Positions 8,267-16,740 of a stretch of DNA of 62,462 bases are shown piece after piece. Both the position numbers and the translations under genes were made by a program. Numbering within the stretch: position 1 is the stretch's first letter; every line of letters begins with the position of its first letter. A model generated the notes under the pieces. The model made no database searches and was not told where the DNA came from. It saw nothing but the letters and a program-made list of their open reading frames with translations. This DNA comes from Bacillota bacterium (GTDB taxonomy: Bacteria; Bacillota; Clostridia; Acetivibrionales; DTU013), in NCBI GenBank assembly GCA_023426125.1, contig JAFABI010000014.1, positions 1-62,462 of the forward strand. The letters run 5' to 3'.

Positions 8267-9418
8267 TTATATCGAAACATGATCAATAGAATCAATTTCA
8301 TGAAAAATACGGATTTCATCCAATAGATCGTTAAAGCTTTGACCGGTTTGAGATTTTAAAAGAGACGATACATAGTTTTCATTGGATTGAAATTGCCTGG
8401 ATATACCGCCAAGGGTTAATTCTTTATTATAATTGAGATGCAGATAATAAACGACCTGTAGATAAATTTTGGGAACTACAGTCAGAGGATTTTCTATGGT
8501 ATAGTTGCTGGAATATTTTCTTATAAATTCTTCCGGGCTTAGGCCTTTAAACTTTTTAAATGCCTTTAAAAATGATTGTTTATTATTATAGCCTGAATAG
8601 ATATAGGTTTGTGATAGATCCGGATCTGAAACCGGAAGAAAGTTTGGGGCATAAATTAACAAAAGGGTACAAGCAATTCGAATGCGGACATCATCCAACA
8701 GGTCATTAAAATTAAGCCCGGTATTTTGTTTTAAGAGTAAGTTCAAAGTTTTTGCATCAAGATCAAATTTTTGTGAAATATATTGAAGCGTAATACTTTT
8801 TTTATAATAATTCATATGAATAAAGTCTATTATGTCCCAAATTACCTGATTGTTTACAGGCCTGCTGTTTATGCTGTTTACTAAAGAAGTATTATTTTTA
8901 CAGCGTCTGAATAAAACCAAAATCTCAGTAATTTTTGCTTTAAATATAATATTTCTCCATTTATTTTGATCTGAATATTCATGTAAAAGTTGGCTAAATG
9001 CATCCGTAACCAATTTAAAATCGGCATTAGTAAAATTGGTATATGTAGGAGCATCCATAATGTCAAATAGTAAATCATCCAGTTCAAAAAAATTGTTTTT
9101 ATTAATGAACATTTCCAATTTAAAGCCGCAGGTTATCATTTCAAGAGGGCTTTTTACATCGGGTAGGATTTCATGCATATGCCATGGGAGCAAGATACTT
9201 AATGAACCGTGTTTAAGCTCATGCTCTATTCCGTTTATAATTTCCTTACCACATCCTGAACAGATAAATTCCATTTCAATGAAGTCATGGCTATGAAGAG
9301 GAATGCGTTTATCATAGCGGGAATATGTGACATGACATTGATAATTATCTGTTTTAACTGGCTGACTTTTAGAATCAACAGGAAAATATTTCACAGATAG
9401 CATCTCCATAAAATTCAT
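8267..9418 (-). CDS. AraC-family regulator, tandem-HTH paralogue, C-terminally truncated
   Basis: 383 residues, clearly paralogous to the gene behind it: same cupin segment (HSHDFIEMEFICSGCG, ILLPWHMHEI), same first HTH domain (KFKGLSPEEFIRKY) and the beginning of a second one. The second domain stops at DEIRIFHEIDSIDHVSI, where the neighbour continues for about 55 more residues (HACKLLKA... to GISPGKYRK). The last recognition helix is therefore missing, probably through a deletion between the tandem copies. The first HTH is intact, so it may still bind DNA. First gene of a two-gene operon divergent from the mannosidase. Confidence 0.8.
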   Translation of the reverse strand: MNFMEMLSVKYFPVDSKSQPVKTDNYQCHVTYSRYDKRIPLHSHDFIEMEFICSGCGKEIINGIEHELKHGSLSILLPWHMHEILPDVKSPLEMITCGFKLEMFINKNNFFELDDLLFDIMDAPTYTNFTNADFKLVTDAFSQLLHEYSDQNKWRNIIFKAKITEILVLFRRCKNNTSLVNSINSRPVNNQVIWDIIDFIHMNYYKKSITLQYISQKFDLDAKTLNLLLKQNTGLNFNDLLDDVRIRIACTLLLIYAPNFLPVSDPDLSQTYIYSGYNNKQSFLKAFKKFKGLSPEEFIRKYSSNYTIENPLTVVPKIYLQVVYYLHLNYNKELTLGGISRQFQSNENYVSSLLKSQTGQSFNDLLDEIRIFHEIDSIDHVSI

Positions 9419-9581
9419 ATAGTTTAGTTACTATTATCACACTGCAAAATTGAAAATTCAATAGGTAAAAAATAATGGTTTGGATTTCAGGATTCGAAAT
9501 ATGTTTGGAATTTGTGTATTAGCCTTAAGAAATGACAATGGTTCAAACCATGTTCTGTGCTATTCTAAAATTGATTCTGCT

Positions 9582-9601
9582 CATGTTCAATACAAAACAT
9601 G
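9582..9601. promoter_or_regulatory. Candidate operator in the AraC/mannosidase intergenic region
   Basis: CATGTT-N8-AACATG forms a small inverted repeat 43 bp before the mannosidase start, and a related CCATGTTC occurs about 30 bp upstream (9548-9555). The region 9419-9643 between the divergent regulator and mannosidase genes is AT-rich and holds no gene. An AraC-type site is plausible here, but the motif is short and the assignment is tentative. Confidence 0.3.
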
Positions 9602-9643
9602 TCAAATTACTATACATAACATTTAAATGAGGGGGTATGTCAA

Positions 9644-12154
9644 GTGGGGAAGATTGATTTAAACGGAAGATGGAAAATGGAAAATGTTACGAAAAAAGAG
9701 TGGATTGATGCAAAAGTTCCCGGAACTGTTTTTGCTGATTTGCTCAATGCAGGACTTGTTGATGATCCATTTTTCAGAGATAACGAGGATAAGATACAGG
9801 ATTTGTTTTTAGAGGATTATGAATATATACGGGAATTTGAAGTTTTGAGAAGCCATCTCAAAAACGATGAAGTAATGCTTTGCTGTGAGGGTATTGATAC
9901 AGTAGCCGACATTTATTTAAACAAACAGTTGGTTGCTAAAACGGAAAATATGCACAGAACTTATAAGTTTGATATCAGGAAAGCTCTTGTGATTGGTACA
10001 AATGAAATTCATATTGTATTTCATTCACCAAAGAAGTATATACAAAACAAAACTGAGTTAAGCAGACTTCCAAGCATCTTGGGGAATACCGGACTGGAAC
10101 AGATCAGAAAAGCACAGTGTGCCTTTGGGTGGGATTGGGGTTTGAGCTTGCCTGATTCAGGCATATGGAGGAATATATTTATCGAGTGCGGCAGCACAGC
10201 GGTAATAGACGAATTTTACATAACGCAGCAGCATGAGAATGATAAAGTTACACTGCGGGCAAAAATTGATTTCAAGATATGGAATGACAAGCCTCTTAAT
10301 GCGGAGATCATGGTAACCGGGCCGGAAAACAACAAAATAATTGCTAAAGGAAAGGTTGATGCAGTTAGTAAGAAATATGCTGCAAATATTGAGATCGCTG
10401 ATCCAAAGCTTTGGTGGCCCCACGGATATGGGGAACAGCCGCTGTATGAAGTAGCGATGTTTTTAAAGGATGGCGATACTGTAATTGACTCTAAAAAGGT
10501 AAGCATAGGTTTAAGGACAATTGTGCTTAGGCGTGAAGAAGATGAATGGGGTAAATCCTATGAATTTGTTATGAATGGCAAGGCGCTTTTCCTGAGGGGT
10601 TCAAATCTTATTATAGAAGACAGCGTAGTTGCCAGATATTCCAGGGAGCGCACCGAAAAAATGCTTAAGGACTGTGCAGAAGCAAATTTTAACTGTGTGA
10701 GAGTATGGGGAGGAGCCCTTTATCCTTATGATGATTTTTATGGAATATGTGACCGGTTGGGATTGGTAGTTTATCAGGATTTTATGTTTGCGTGCCATGC
10801 TTACCCCGTACACGGAGAGTTTATCGAGAGTGTTAAAGAAGAAATAAGAGATAATGTAAAAAGAATCAGACATCATGCATGTCTGGGCTTGTGGAGCGGA
10901 AACAATGAAATAGAGACTATTTTTGAGATTTTTATCAGCAATGAACCTTTATTTGAAAGTATCAGGAATGCTCTTAAATATCCCAAGCTTGATGCTGCCG
11001 GGGAAAGTCTTGTGAAGGAAGAATTTATCAAGCTTTTTGCAGAAGTAATTCCTGAAATCCTTAAAGAGCTCGACCCACAAACTTCATATGTACGATGCTC
11101 TCCGTCAAATGATGTATATTTTGAACATAATGAGAACAGGGGGGATGCCCACTACTATATAGCTTATGATATGATGACTCCTTATAGAAAACAGCGTGAA
11201 CACTATTTCAGATTTGTATCTGAAATGGGATTCCAGAGCTATCCCAGCATAAAAACAATTGAGACTTTCACATTGCCTGAAGACCGCCGCCCGGACTCAC
11301 CTGTAATGTATAAACACCAAAAGTGCGGAAATGGGAATCAGACGATTGAAATGTATATGCAGCAGGACTTCAATGTGCCGAAGGATTTTGGACTGTATGT
11401 TTATGCATCGCAGATTCTGGCAGGGGAGGTCCTGAAATACTCCATAGAGCACATGCGCAGAAACCGGGGACGCTGCATGGGAGTGATAACCTGGCAATTA
11501 AATGACTGCTGGCCGGTAGTTTCGTGGTCCGGGTTGGATTACTTTGGCAGATGGAAGGCACAGCAGTACTATTCCAGGCGTTTTTACGCACCTGTCCTGG
11601 TTTCGGCATGCGATGAGGGCTCAAAAGTTGACCTCTATGTAACAAACGACACCTTTGACGCGATAAATGGAACTTTGAAATGGGAGCTGAAAGACAACGG
11701 GTCTGCTGTTATTGCTTATGGTGCGGAAGATGTTAGAATAGAGCCCCTTTCTGCAAAAAACTGCATACAACTTGATTTTTCTGATATGGCAAAGGACTTT
11801 AGACCTGAGAGCAGTTATATGGAATTTTCTTTGACCTCGGGAGCAAATGAATTAGGAAGCGGGACGACAATATTTGTACCTGCAAAGGGCTTCAGATTCC
11901 TGAATCCTGAAATAAACGTTTCGGTAGAGGAGAATGAAACATCCTTCATACTGAAGGTAAAATCAGCGGCCTATGCCAGGTCGGTAGGGTTGGACCTTGA
12001 AAAAGCGGATTGTATTTTCAGTGACAATTATTTCGATGTCTCGGCAAATGAAGTTAAAGTTATTGAGGCTAAGAAATCCAGTCTTTCAGAAAAGCTTACC
12101 ATTGATCAATTCAGGAAACAACTGACGGTAGTAAGTGCCTATGATATAGCCTAA
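9644..12154 (+). CDS. Glycoside hydrolase family 2 beta-mannosidase
   Basis: An 836-residue GH2 enzyme resembling beta-mannosidases. The N-terminal sugar-binding domain (about 1-170) contains CAFGWDWGLSLPDSGIWR. The immunoglobulin-like domain is followed by the catalytic barrel with acid/base LWSGNNEIE and nucleophile region VSEMGFQSYPS, and ITWQLNDCWPVVSWS is the family's late barrel motif. There is no signal peptide, so it acts inside the cell, removing mannose from imported manno-oligosaccharides. The start is GTG at 9644, with GAGGGGG about 7 bases upstream. It leads an operon with an MFS transporter and a URO-D protein, divergent from two AraC regulators. Confidence 0.9.
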   Translation: MGKIDLNGRWKMENVTKKEWIDAKVPGTVFADLLNAGLVDDPFFRDNEDKIQDLFLEDYEYIREFEVLRSHLKNDEVMLCCEGIDTVADIYLNKQLVAKTENMHRTYKFDIRKALVIGTNEIHIVFHSPKKYIQNKTELSRLPSILGNTGLEQIRKAQCAFGWDWGLSLPDSGIWRNIFIECGSTAVIDEFYITQQHENDKVTLRAKIDFKIWNDKPLNAEIMVTGPENNKIIAKGKVDAVSKKYAANIEIADPKLWWPHGYGEQPLYEVAMFLKDGDTVIDSKKVSIGLRTIVLRREEDEWGKSYEFVMNGKALFLRGSNLIIEDSVVARYSRERTEKMLKDCAEANFNCVRVWGGALYPYDDFYGICDRLGLVVYQDFMFACHAYPVHGEFIESVKEEIRDNVKRIRHHACLGLWSGNNEIETIFEIFISNEPLFESIRNALKYPKLDAAGESLVKEEFIKLFAEVIPEILKELDPQTSYVRCSPSNDVYFEHNENRGDAHYYIAYDMMTPYRKQREHYFRFVSEMGFQSYPSIKTIETFTLPEDRRPDSPVMYKHQKCGNGNQTIEMYMQQDFNVPKDFGLYVYASQILAGEVLKYSIEHMRRNRGRCMGVITWQLNDCWPVVSWSGLDYFGRWKAQQYYSRRFYAPVLVSACDEGSKVDLYVTNDTFDAINGTLKWELKDNGSAVIAYGAEDVRIEPLSAKNCIQLDFSDMAKDFRPESSYMEFSLTSGANELGSGTTIFVPAKGFRFLNPEINVSVEENETSFILKVKSAAYARSVGLDLEKADCIFSDNYFDVSANEVKVIEAKKSSLSEKLTIDQFRKQLTVVSAYDIA

Positions 12155-12206
12155 AGCATACAACTTGTAAAACTACGGGAGATCTAAAAAAAGGAGGAAA
12201 ACAAAA

Positions 12207-13493
12207 ATGGAAGAAAAAACATTATTGGAACCAGTAAAAACACCGTTTGGAAGGTTACTTGCGGGACTGCTGATTGGGGAGGGAGGGCAGTTTCTTGCCC
12301 TGATGACTCCTTTATTGCTGATTCTGGTTTTCAAGATAATGGAGATTAATCCTGAGAATTACACAGTTTCATTTGGAGTGATTACAGGATTGGGTGCATT
12401 TTTTGCAGTTTTTGCAAATCCTCTAGGTGGTGCTATAAGTGACCGTACAGGCCTGAAGTTTGGCCGCAGGCGCACATGGATACTTCTTGGTTCCGTTCTT
12501 GGTTCTGCTTCGCTTGCAGGAGTAGCGCTTTCAACAAAAGTTTGGATGGCAGCTGTGTTTTGGTGCTGTGTATGTGTGTTTTTCAACTTTGGACTTGCCG
12601 CGGCGACAGCATTGGTGCCTGACCAGGTAGATGAATCTAAACGTGGTACCTTGTCAGGAATCGCTGGATTGGTTGTCCCGTTTTCTGCAGTTATAGGCAT
12701 GTTGATTATGACAATGCTGGGAAAGACTCCCTTAGTTCAAAAATATGGAGTATTGGCTGCTATTGGTATAATCACTGCTATTATTAGTGTTACGCTGATT
12801 AAAGAAGGCAAGGTGGAGTACAAACCGAAGGAAAAGGAAAAAGAAAGAGAAAAATTATCTTTTGGAGAGACCTTGTCAAAAATTTATCCCAGTCCACGCA
12901 AATATCCGATTTTCACATGGGGCTGGCTGACAAGATTTTTTATAACGATGGCTTATTGCAGCAGTAATTACAACACGATAATGTTTATGCAGCGCTATCA
13001 CCTCTCACAGGAGGAGACAAGCAAAATGGCAACAATTCTGGGAGTTGTAACCATGTTATTTTTAGCCGTGTCCAGTGTTCTTGGAGGTGTACTTTCAGAT
13101 AAATTCAGAAAGCAAAAGCCTTTTGTTGCAGCTTCTGCGATTGTTGTAGGAATAGGGGTTGTTATTAATATTTTTGCTCCTTCAGTCAGTTATGTAGTAA
13201 TAAGCTCTATAATTTCCAGCTTTGGATATGGAATATTCCTGGCTGTCGACGTGGCACTTATTGCAAGGATTCTGCCAAAGGAGAAGGATGCCGCAAAAGA
13301 CTTTGGAATCATGAATGTCGCCAACACAATACCTCAATCCATTATACCCTTTATAGCCCCTACGCTCCTTGCAATAGGCGGTTGGGGATTCTTATTCGGT
13401 TCACTGTCAATTTTCGCCGCTTTAAGTGCCCTTGCTGTAATACCTATACCGGAGATGTCTCCAAAACCTGTTAAAGAATCGGTAGAAGTTTAA
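12207..13493 (+). CDS. MFS transporter, probable oligosaccharide importer
   Basis: 428 residues and about 12 membrane segments. The loop NPLGGAISDRTGLKFGRRRTW after the second helix is the MFS signature, and a related VLGGVLSDKFRKQKP follows in the second half. It lies 52 bp after the mannosidase gene behind a strong AAGGAGG, so it is co-transcribed and most likely brings in manno-oligosaccharides or mannosides. The central loop is highly charged (KPKEKEKEREK), which is normal between the two six-helix halves. Substrate inferred from context only. Confidence 0.85.
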   Translation: MEEKTLLEPVKTPFGRLLAGLLIGEGGQFLALMTPLLLILVFKIMEINPENYTVSFGVITGLGAFFAVFANPLGGAISDRTGLKFGRRRTWILLGSVLGSASLAGVALSTKVWMAAVFWCCVCVFFNFGLAAATALVPDQVDESKRGTLSGIAGLVVPFSAVIGMLIMTMLGKTPLVQKYGVLAAIGIITAIISVTLIKEGKVEYKPKEKEKEREKLSFGETLSKIYPSPRKYPIFTWGWLTRFFITMAYCSSNYNTIMFMQRYHLSQEETSKMATILGVVTMLFLAVSSVLGGVLSDKFRKQKPFVAASAIVVGIGVVINIFAPSVSYVVISSIISSFGYGIFLAVDVALIARILPKEKDAAKDFGIMNVANTIPQSIIPFIAPTLLAIGGWGFLFGSLSIFAALSALAVIPIPEMSPKPVKESVEV

Positions 13494-13614
13494 CTTATAC
13501 GGTATGAATTAATAATCACGATACTTTTTAAGAATATCAGGAAAATAGATTTAAGAGATTGTTTAAAGATTCAACCTTGTAATATAAATTATTAAATAAG
13601 GGAAGGTGTTTTTT

Positions 13615-14682
13615 ATGATGAATTCCAGAGAAATTGTAAAGAAGGCATTAAACTTTGAAGAAACTGAGAGGATACCGGCTGAAAACATTATTGAAATTAT
13701 CAAAGAGGTATTTGGGTATTTTGCATCACTGGATGAAAGCTTGGGTGAAGATCTTGCCAGGACATATGATTCTAGATCGGTAGATAAAAGCTATAGTCAA
13801 GGGTTTGTTAGTGATATCGGATATCCAAAATTTACTTACGGCAAAGGGAGAGCTTCCGGGATGCCGTATTCCCGTGGTACCTACATAGATGCATGGGGGT
13901 GTGTTTGGGATGTAGGAGAGAATATGGTAAAAGGGGAAGTTAAAGTTCCCATGCTTACAGATTGGGGAAAGCTTGATACATTCCAACCTCCATGGGATGT
14001 CCTGAAAGAGGCGGATCTTTCGGGTGTTAACAGTCAATGTGAACAATCAGATAAATTTATGGTCCATATGTGGGGATTGGAGCCCTTCCAAAGGATGCAG
14101 TATCTAAGGGGGACAGAAGCACTTTTCATGGATCTGGCTTATGGTGATATGGAGGTATTTAAGCTTAGGGATATGGTTCATGAGTATCACATGAAGGAGG
14201 TTGAGCTGTGGACAAATACCGATGTGGATGCAATTCACATTGAAGATGATTGGGGAACACAACACAACTTACTTATTTCACCAAAACTATGGCGTGATTT
14301 CTTTAAACCGATTTACAAGGATTATTGTGATTTGGCAAGAAGCAAGGGAAAATACGTAATAATGCATTCCGATGGAAATATTATGGAGATTATTCCAGAT
14401 CTTATCGAGATTGGAGTTAGCGCAGTAAATGCACAGCTTGATTGTATGGATATTGAGAAAATTGCAGGGCAATTCCATGAGAAGATAGCTTTTTGGGGCG
14501 GGTTTGACCGGCAGTATCTGCTGCCCTTTGGAACGGTTGAAGAGGTGAGGAAGGAAGTAAGGCGTATTGCAAATGCTTTCTTCAAGTATAAAAGGACAGG
14601 AATTGTTGCACAGTGTTTTTGGGATAAGGGTGGAAAAGCAGAAAATGTATATACGTTCTACGATGAGTGGAACAAGGTATGA
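13615..14682 (+). CDS. Uroporphyrinogen decarboxylase (URO-D) family protein
   Basis: About 355 residues of the URO-D/MtaA barrel fold family, with VDAIHIEDDWGTQHNLLISPKLWRDFFKP and MHSDGNIMEIIPDLIEIGV as typical strands. The HxC...C zinc motif of corrinoid methyltransferases (MtaA, CmuA) is not present: the equivalent place reads HSDG. True HemE function is unlikely because no other haem gene is nearby. Such proteins occur in clostridial sugar and methyl-group loci; the reaction is unknown. GGAAGG lies about 8 bases before the ATG at 13615, which I prefer to an upstream in-frame GTG at 13606. It sits 121 bp after the transporter, probably the last gene of the mannoside operon. Confidence 0.8.
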   Translation: MMNSREIVKKALNFEETERIPAENIIEIIKEVFGYFASLDESLGEDLARTYDSRSVDKSYSQGFVSDIGYPKFTYGKGRASGMPYSRGTYIDAWGCVWDVGENMVKGEVKVPMLTDWGKLDTFQPPWDVLKEADLSGVNSQCEQSDKFMVHMWGLEPFQRMQYLRGTEALFMDLAYGDMEVFKLRDMVHEYHMKEVELWTNTDVDAIHIEDDWGTQHNLLISPKLWRDFFKPIYKDYCDLARSKGKYVIMHSDGNIMEIIPDLIEIGVSAVNAQLDCMDIEKIAGQFHEKIAFWGGFDRQYLLPFGTVEEVRKEVRRIANAFFKYKRTGIVAQCFWDKGGKAENVYTFYDEWNKV

Positions 14683-14857
14683 TAGGAAATAGTATAATTA
14701 ACAGCTTTTGATTTGAATGGAAAATGGCAGATAAAAGAGAACCGTGTGTGTTGCCGGTTTGGTGCCGCCTTGAAGGAAGCGATTTTTTGGGTGCATTATT
14801 TAAAGAGTTAAGGACAAAATCTCAATGTAATCCCTAAATAAACTCCAACGGATTGCA

Positions 14858-14902
14858 CGATACAAAGGATATGTTTTTTGCCAAAACATATCCTTTGTAT
14901 CG
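14858..14902. repeat. 20-bp perfect inverted repeat
   Basis: Arms CGATACAAAGGATATGTTTT (14858-14877) and its exact complement (14883-14902) with the 5-nt loop TTGCC, 175 bp behind the URO-D stop. There is no T-run after either arm, so it is not a textbook intrinsic terminator, although it could end the mannoside operon transcript. The remainder of 14683-14982 holds no gene that I recognise. Confidence 0.6.
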
Positions 14903-14982
14903 GGAAAAAGTATAAAAAGTGTTGTGAAAAATGAACTGTATCTGGTAAGATTACTATGTAAATACAAGGGAAGCCGAGCATA

Positions 14983-15150
14983 ATGGAATCGGATAAAATT
15001 TGTCAGAATTGCAGCAGCATTATTCAAGACAGCAACGACCTGAGAGCAGGTTTGGGTGTATGTGTAATGGATGAGGCGTTTGATCCTTTTCCGGATGAAA
15101 TTATGGAAAATGCTTATTCTCTAAATTGCTATGAGCTGTACCTGGATTAA
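14983..15150 (+). CDS. Small protein with CxxC motif
   Basis: A 55-codon ORF starting at ATG 14983 behind GGGAAG. The N-terminus carries CQNC, a zinc-ribbon or redox-like pair, with further Cys at 27 and 49 and an acidic C-terminal half. It ends 19 bp before the favoured start of the DUF4256 gene, so the two could be co-transcribed. The CxxC beginning resembles 'zinc ribbon domain' openings of small clostridial proteins, but I know no family for it. It may be real or a truncated remnant. Confidence 0.45.
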   Translation: MESDKICQNCSSIIQDSNDLRAGLGVCVMDEAFDPFPDEIMENAYSLNCYELYLD

Positions 15151-15169
15151 AATTATGGGAGAAACTATC

Positions 15170-15748
15170 ATGACGCAGAGAAATATAAACAAGAAAAAAG
15201 AGTTGTCGCCGGAACAAGGTGAGGAACTGCTTAGAACATTGAAAGCCCGCTTTGAGAAAAATTTGAACTGCCATAAAGGTATTGAATGGGATAAAGTACA
15301 CGCAAAGCTCAAAGCTAATGTTGATAAACTGTGGTCGCTTAATGAAATGGAGATAACTGGAGGCGAACCGGATGTTGTTGGTTATGATGAAAATACGGAT
15401 GAATACATTTTTTACGATTGTTCGCCGGAAAGTCCAAAAGGCCGCAGGAGTGTTTGCTACGACCGTGAAGCACAGGAGTCAAGGAAAGAACATAAACCGG
15501 AAAATAACGCTATTGATATGGCTGAAGCCATGGGCATTGAGATTTTAACGGAGGAACAATACCGGGAGCTTCAGAAACTTGGAAAGTTTGATACGAAAAC
15601 ATCGAGCTGGGTGAAAACACCTGATCCTATTAGAAAACTCGGCGGAGCCATCTTTTGTGATTGTCGCTATGACACTGTGTTTGTGTACCATAATGGTGCA
15701 GAATCTTACTATGCTGCCAGAGGGTTCCGAGGCTCTCTAAAGATTTGA
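15170..15748 (+). CDS. DUF4256 family protein
   Basis: 192 residues, closely fitting the conserved DUF4256 family of Firmicutes and other bacteria: WSLNEMEITGGEPDVVGYD, FYDCSPESPKGRRSVCYDRE and GAESYYAARGFRGSLKI are hallmark blocks. It is a single-domain cytoplasmic protein without predicted membrane segments; its biochemical role is unknown. I chose ATG 15170 because GGGAG lies about 8 bases upstream. An in-frame ATG at 15131 would overlap the small CxxC gene and add 13 residues. Confidence 0.85.
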   Translation: MTQRNINKKKELSPEQGEELLRTLKARFEKNLNCHKGIEWDKVHAKLKANVDKLWSLNEMEITGGEPDVVGYDENTDEYIFYDCSPESPKGRRSVCYDREAQESRKEHKPENNAIDMAEAMGIEILTEEQYRELQKLGKFDTKTSSWVKTPDPIRKLGGAIFCDCRYDTVFVYHNGAESYYAARGFRGSLKI

Positions 15749-15761
15749 TTTTGGCAGGAAG

Positions 15762-15985
15762 CTAGCTTATATATTTCTCTTAAGAGAGTTATTATTACCG
15801 CGTTCACGGGGTTTTCTTCATAGCCCGAACGATCAATTTCGTACCATATCGGCAATTTGCCGACGGCTTTTGTCTGGGGAGTCCATAACAGGTGCAGGAT
15901 CGTTCCCGGGGAACAGCTGCTTTACGGACAGAATATGGATCGGAAGATCAGGTTGGGTCCTGACCGGCATCTCAACATCATATAG
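15762..15985 (-). pseudogene. Decayed coding remnant, frameshifted
   Basis: The minus strand of this gene-free stretch reads as coding sequence in two frames. From about 15985 to 15833 it gives LYDVEMPVRTQPDLPIHILS, then FPGNDPAPVMDSPDKSRRQI, and stops. The other frame continues from 15840 down with EIDRSGYEENPVNAVIITLL. The composite looks like the C-terminal part of a soluble protein broken by a frameshift; its 5' end is lost where the response-regulator gene begins. I do not recognise the family. Base composition is GC-rich, like the two-component pair next to it. Confidence 0.4.
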
Positions 15986-16002
15986 GAGGGTGCAATATCA
16001 TA

Positions 16003-16740
16003 ATGCTCCACATAGCCATCTGCGACGATAAGCCTGATCAATTGGCGGACATCGTCACTTACACGAACGAATATATCAAAACGAATCGGTTCGCCGCAGA
16101 AATCCGGCAATTTTCCCACCCGAACGAGCTGCTGGCCGTCTGCGAGCGGGAGCGGTTTCATATCTACATACTTGATATCGTCATGCCGATGATGAACGGT
16201 ATTGAGGTGGGGAGGGATATCCGCCGTCTTGACCGTGAGGCGCAGATTATCTATGTTACCACCGAGCCAGGCTTTGCGCTTGACGCCTTTGCTGCCAACC
16301 CTATCAACTATCTGCTCAAGCCTCTCGACAGGCAGCGGCTTTTTGATACCCTTGCCCTTGCCTTCTCCAGGGTGGACAGCAATGAGGAAGCCACCATCAC
16401 TGTCAAAACAAAGGATGGACTGCGTATTCTCTCCCTTACATCCATCCTCTGCTGTGAATATGTACGGCACACAGCCCGGTACACACTAATGGGCAATGAC
16501 GTAGTGGAAACACGCACGTTCAAAAACAGCTTTTCGGAGCATATCGCACCGCTGCTTGCCGACAGGCGGTTTTTACAGCCCCATGCCGCCTTTGCGGTGA
16601 ACATGAGCCGTGTAGAGCAGCTTACAAAGAATTTCTTTATCCTGAGAGGCGGGGTTTCAGTTCCTATCGCAAAGTCGCAGTATGCGGTGGTTCGTAACAC
16701 CTACATGGACTATATGCTCCAAAAGGAGGTATGCCGATGA
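16003..16740 (+). CDS. LytTR-family response regulator (AgrA-like)
   Basis: 245 residues. The receiver domain at the N-terminus has CDDKPDQ as acid pocket, the phospho-acceptor in ILDIVMPMMNG and the K of YLLKPLD. The C-terminal half is a LytTR DNA-binding domain (TVKTKDGLRILSLTSILCCE, then FLQPHAAFAVNMSRVEQL). It overlaps the next gene, a GHKL kinase, by 4 bp (ATGA). AgrA/AgrC-type pairs respond to peptide pheromones, but no agrB- or agrD-like gene is seen nearby. The gene is notably GC-rich compared with the flanking surface-protein and sugar genes. Confidence 0.92.
   Translation: MLHIAICDDKPDQLADIVTYTNEYIKTNRFAAEIRQFSHPNELLAVCERERFHIYILDIVMPMMNGIEVGRDIRRLDREAQIIYVTTEPGFALDAFAANPINYLLKPLDRQRLFDTLALAFSRVDSNEEATITVKTKDGLRILSLTSILCCEYVRHTARYTLMGNDVVETRTFKNSFSEHIAPLLADRRFLQPHAAFAVNMSRVEQLTKNFFILRGGVSVPIAKSQYAVVRNTYMDYMLQKEVCR

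Noticed and set aside
13615..14682. Haem biosynthesis enzyme HemE
   Set aside because: URO-D fold motifs are present, but the context is sugar metabolism, no other haem genes are near, and the family is broad.
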